Shown here: in pieces, positions 52,901-58,900 of the stretch
Numbering within the stretch: the stretch's first letter is position 1
Layout of the letters: the number at the start of each line of letters is the position of its first letter
Assembly (NCBI GenBank): GCA_026874595.1
Contig: CM049309.1
Coordinates: 2,394,076-2,458,075, forward strand
Direction: 5' to 3'
From: Sipunculus nudus
Taxonomy: Eukaryota; Annelida; Sipuncula; Golfingiida; Sipunculidae
Length of the DNA stretch: 64,000 bases
Position numbers and translations under genes: made by a program
Notes under the pieces: generated by a model
Seen by the model: only the letters and a program-made list of their open reading frames with translations
Database searches by the model: none
Told to the model about the DNA's origin: nothing

Positions 52901-55900
52901 ACAAACTATAAGTGCTACCTGTAGCTGCAAACATGCCCAACACACAACCTAGGTGCTACCTGTGGCATCAAACATGTCAAACATACAACATAAGTGCTAC
53001 CTGTTGCAGCAAACATGTCAAACATTCAACATAGGTGCTACCTGTTGCAACAAATATACCCAACATACAACATAGGTGCTACCTGTGGCATCAAACATGT
53101 CAAACATACAATATAGGTGCTACCTGTTGCCACAAATATACCCAACATACAACATAGTTGTTGCAGCAAATATACCAAACATACAGCACATACCTGTGCT
53201 ACCTGTTGCAGCAAACACTTGAGGCTGTCCCATTATAAGAACAGATTCTTTCTGTGACTTATGTAACACAAACACCTCTCTATTATGGATAAACAATCCA
53301 GGTTCCATTCATGTCTGTAACTGGAAGGTTCTGCTGTATATTAAACCTACAAAATCTTTGTGATTATTTTTGTCATAATACGAGGTTTCTCTCACTAACA
53401 GGTGCTGCTGATCAGTGCTGTAAAGGATGTAGCAGCAGCACTGGGTGACTTGATCAGCGCGACGAAGAACGCATCAGGCAAACGTCCCCAGGACCCAGCC
53501 ATGTCACAGCTCAAGGACTCTGCTAAGGTTGGTCATCCCGATGATATGGAAGCTGGCTTCTTTGACACAGACTATGGTCACTGGACAGTGGGCATGGCGT
53601 GATGACCGCCACTGACGTTTCTGTATATACCCTTCCATGGTGCTATTTTATAACCAGTTTCGGCTCTTGCTAGAGCAAAATTTCAGCTTTTCGACAAGAC
53701 AAGTTTAAGGACTTGCACTTTTTTTTCAATATTTTTTTGTTGGTGTTGTTCTATGTGGCTATAGTAGAACAGCGGATAAAGATGTATGATTGTATTTCTT
53801 GTGTATATGACCTTCATTGTTTTCAGTTCATGCTGTTGATTGTTATATAAAAATGTTAGTATACTAAGCTTAAAACCCATGTGCACATAAATTTGTATAT
53901 GGATAAATAAGTGAAGCATCACTCATACGATTAATAACTGTGTAAAATCCATGTGTCCATTAGTATATATGCCCATGGTGGTATATGCATAGAAATCATC
54001 TTTTTAAGGACCAATTTTCACACATATGGTGTCTTGAACTGACAGATTCCCAGCAAAATTTTGAAGATCTAGTGTCATTTTATGAGAATATCCACTTCAT
54101 CTGTTTGCTTAGTTACCGCTCCAAACATCTGCCAGTTCAGTTATACATGCACACATCAGTTTTTGTGCAGTTTTCCACCTTTAGGTGCATGTACATAAGT
54201 ATACATGGGTTTTAAAGCTTAGTCACGTGGGATGGCAACCAGATGTCTTGTTAAGGAAAAAGTACCTACTTTCCTGAAGAAATGTTCCTGAAGACCGTTT
54301 ACAGTCAAACTATCCTCGGTGTAACGGAAAAAAAGCATAAAGAACTTTATCATGAAAAATGATGATATATTTGGTCTGTCTGTCAATTTCATTGGTATTT
54401 TCATAGCTTGCATTGGATTGTAAAGTCATAAACACCTGATGATTAGGTAATGAAACTGTAGAAAGCTGTTTGAGTGAAACCCACCCAAGTTTCAACAGTA
54501 TTGTAGCGGGTCTTAGAAGAGTCTGTAGTGACCAATAAAACCATTTCATAGAGCTGTGATTCCTTTTGATGTTAAATATTGGTATGCTAAGCATGTGCTC
54601 TCCATTCAAGGCTGCTCAGTCACAGTATTGTCGTTACTCCCACCGCACATCCCACCTGCCCTTTATAATCTTCAATTTATGAGAAATAGTCATGCACACC
54701 TTCCTCGATTAACTGACACTATTTGAAGTGTTGCACCAGATGGTTTGAAGTAAATATATGTAATATACAACCATCAACTTAATGTGGCCACGTTTCCCCA
54801 CCCAACATGGTATGAACTCTGAGACGTTTCTCGCACTTCCTGACATTAAACTGTCTGTGCAGATCTTGCCTCTCTTTCCAACACTCAGCATCCTGTTCAG
54901 ATTACAAAAGCTTTACAGTATCTTATGCTCATTGGATGTGTTCTGTTCAGATAACAAATGCTTTACTGTATATTGCATTCATTTGATGCTCAAATAATAA
55001 AGTAATGTATTTATAAATAAACCATACAAAAGCAGTTGAGTACAGATTTGTTTGGTATCCATATGAATTTGAAGATTATTAATATTAAACTTAAATCTGT
55101 TTTACTTGGTGCAGCTGTAGATATAAGGCTTATAGTATCCAGTGTTTCTTAAGAAAAATTTATACATTTTCATTCTGTGCTCTTGATGTTAATACAGTGT
55201 GTCCCTTAATCACAAAAAAAATATATTGAATTTGTAATATAAAGTGAACGCTGTTTTCCTGATACCAACTATAACCTATAGTGCTTTGTGCAAATTGGCT
55301 TGAAAATTAAAATAAGATGGCAATTTACAGTTCTGCATATGTCTAAGGTGTCATAAAATATACAACAAATCATTCCCCTATTTTTCCACATCATGAGACT
55401 GTACACAGATAAAGGTGGCGCCACACAGTGGGCTAAGAGCTCATTACTTGTGGTCACACAGTTGTTAGGGGCCATGTTCTTCAGAATCGTGGTTCAAAAG
55501 GGTGACATGTCAGATAAACCATTGATCACGCCACTTTCTGGATTAGAATCAGGTAATCCGTTTGATATCTAAGAATGGTTTTCAGATCCAGAATGCATCA
55601 CATTTTTTGTTAGTTTTCCTAACATGCACTTCAGTAATTAACCATTTTGATTTGGGCTACCAGTAGATATGTTTTTTGTTTTCTCCCTGTGTTTTTTTAC
55701 TCCGCAAACCTAACCTTGGCGGCAAACTTATAATGGGTGCCCAGTTGAGATAGAGACAAGGAGTGTCATTGTAACTGTGTCATTTATAAATAGAATATAA
55801 TTTATATTTTTATTTTGTAATAGTTTGTCATTATCATCCTAAGTTTTATTTACTCCCCTTTTTGAGTTCCATTATGCATGGCAGCACACAGAAAATATTT

Positions 55901-58900
55901 ACTATTTTGTTTGCTTTTCTTTTGTCTTCAGTTACCATGGAAACACAGCTCTATGTAAAAGGTCTTTCAGCAGGTTACACCGAGTTTCTCAGAGATTGTA
56001 TTCAACTGTATTCACTGTTATCAGATGGATCATTGTAATAATATTATCCTTAAAGTAGAGAAAAAAATGATCCCACCCATAGCAGTAGCATGACAAACAA
56101 GTCCAGGCTAAACTCGAGGCTGGGCACCTAATATCAAGTTTTGTCAACGGCTTTGTTTGGTTTATGTTGAATTTGAACCCACCAATCCCTTTGAGTTTAG
56201 GCTTGGTGACCAACAGGTCATTAGTGATGACAAACAGAATTCCTTAGGCATGTCTGTTTACTGTTCATGGTCGGGCCTTATGCATGGCATTCCCGATAGC
56301 TTTCTCATACAAGTGACAACTGACTTGTGTTTTATGTGTGATCAACGCTTCCCAGTATGAAGCAAGTTCAGTGCATGTCACTCAACTGTTAGCAAGCAAT
56401 GCTTCTTTAATACCTGGTTACATGTTTGTATGGTTATTCCATGCCTGCATCATTGGTTTATTGTCATGTAAAAATGAAAGATTTTGAGATAAGCGGAGAT
56501 TATCGATTCAGAGAGCAGAGTCAGTGGCCGTGTTAATATCACAGTATTTATTTTATACCCAGCATCAAGCAGTATTTTTGTTTGACTCAAACTCACTTTC
56601 ACTAAAATGATGGGCCTTTCCAGTTCTTTGCATCCAGTTTCAGCTGGATAATATGGTTGTATGTCTGATCATGCAGATTAACTATGTTGAATTTACTGTG
56701 CTTGTGTATTGTGCAAAAACTCTACATTCGTGTTGCAACTTTTCTATCCAGTTCTCTCACAATGAAATGCATTCACATTTCTTCAAATATTAAAATGAGG
56801 TCATTTCAGCATGAAATTTTACCATTAATTGATTTCAAATGGCCTGTTCAACTATTTAAAATACAATATATTCATAACTCCATTTCAAATTTTTATGTTA
56901 AACTTAGAATAAATCAGAAATGGGTTTATTGGACCATTTTATTTTATGTTTTTAAAATGTTTCTTAAGTGAATTTATAATTTTAGGTGATGGTAACGAAT
57001 GTGACATCGCTTCTGAAAACGGTGAAAACAGTCGAGGATGAGGCTGCCAGAGGGACACGCGCCCTGGAATCCACAATACAGTATATCGACCAAGAAGTGC
57101 GTACATTCAGGGCAACTGACCGCACAGAGAAAACTTATTCCCCAGAGGAACTGATGCATGCCACCAAACCTGTCACCATGGCTACAGCCAAAGCAGTTGC
57201 TGCGGGAAACACATGTCGCCAGGACGATGTCATTGCAGCCTCTAATCTTGGCCGTAAAGCCATCTCAGAACTGCTTGAGAAGTGCAAGGTAATTATAGAT
57301 GCATGATGTTTAAAACTTGAAAAGTAATGATATATGCTAGTTAAAGGGTATGAAATAGCTTAGTGATCTATTAAAAGATGGACTTTGGAGTTGACTTTCC
57401 CTACATTGATCACTGTCAAAGCCTCGCAGTCAAAAAAGAGAAAATTTCAACAGAATCTCATGGATTCATTCTGTCTTAATGATGAGGTTAATAAATAATT
57501 TTGTAATTATTTGTAGCTCTCTGCATACAAAACCTTGAAAGCTTTATAAATACTTCTCATTTTGATCATATGGTTATTTTCATTTTCATTCATTATACAT
57601 CGCCACTTACAGGCAACAAACTTACCCTCTAAAAGTATTTTAAAATCTATGATGAAAAATGTAAAATGTGTGAATAGTATAAATTTAATTTTTAACAAAT
57701 CTGATTTTTAGGGTGCAGCCATGATGGCAGAATCCCCGGACGTGAAACACCGAGCCCTGGAGGCAGGATCTGCGTGTGCCATGACATACAAGCAGCTGCT
57801 GGAGCAGGTCGACATCGTAAGTGACACTTCATGTACTATAACGGGAAAGTTACCTGTATTATTTTAACCAGATAATCTTTATCAGACAGCTACATAGGAC
57901 TGTGTTTTCAAGATATAGTTCCTGCTCTGCAAATTGAAAAACAAGGAACCTATACCAACTGACATGTTGCATAACTGAATGAGTCATTATAATTATACTT
58001 TATTTATTCATTAATGAGTATTTAACTAATCTTATGTATCACAGTCTATAAAGAGACTACTGGAACTCAGTGTATGGAACAAGATGTTTTGTTAGTGCTC
58101 TCTATCATTAAACAGTCCAAGAAATTTTATGTGACTGAAATCAGCAGAAGAAAATCTGTCATTCAAGCAGTGGATATATATGTAACTGTGTGGCCACTTT
58201 GTGGCGGGGGCATATAGTTTTACCCATGTCCATCCTTCAGTCATTCCGTCATTCCGAAATCAAACAGTTGTACGGATTTTTTTTCGCAATGCCTGCAGAT
58301 ATTGGCCTGATTTTTGGTGTGTAGGCAGATAATGACTAGTTACAGATCGAGTTTGCATTTCGTCCAGGTTGACCTACTTTTGACTGTTTTATGGCTCCTA
58401 AACTTAGAAAATTTCATGAAAAATAGAAATTTTCATGACAAATACACATGTACGGACTTTTTTTCGCAATGCCTGCAGATATTGGCCTGATTTATGGTAT
58501 GTGGGCAGATATAGAACAGTTACAGATCGAGTTCACGTTTCCTCCTGGTTGACCTACTTTTGATTTTTTTTTACGGCTCCTAAACATAGAAAATTTCAAG
58601 AAAAATATAAATTTTCATGACAAATGTACATGTACAGCCGTTTTAGCCCTCAGCTCATAGGCTGATGGGCTATTGTCGTCACCCAAGCTGTCCATCTGTC
58701 CGTCCGTCTGTCTGTCTGTCCGGAGTCTGTCCATCCTGCGTCTGTTAACTTTTACCTTGTGAGTGGGATATATATATCTCTAAAAGGATTTACTGTTGCA
58801 ATTTTATTTCATCAGTGAATATGTATATCAATAAAATCTCAGTCAAGTTCGAAGATGGGTGACCTTGACCCATTTTTCTACAATTTAGAGCTGATTATAC

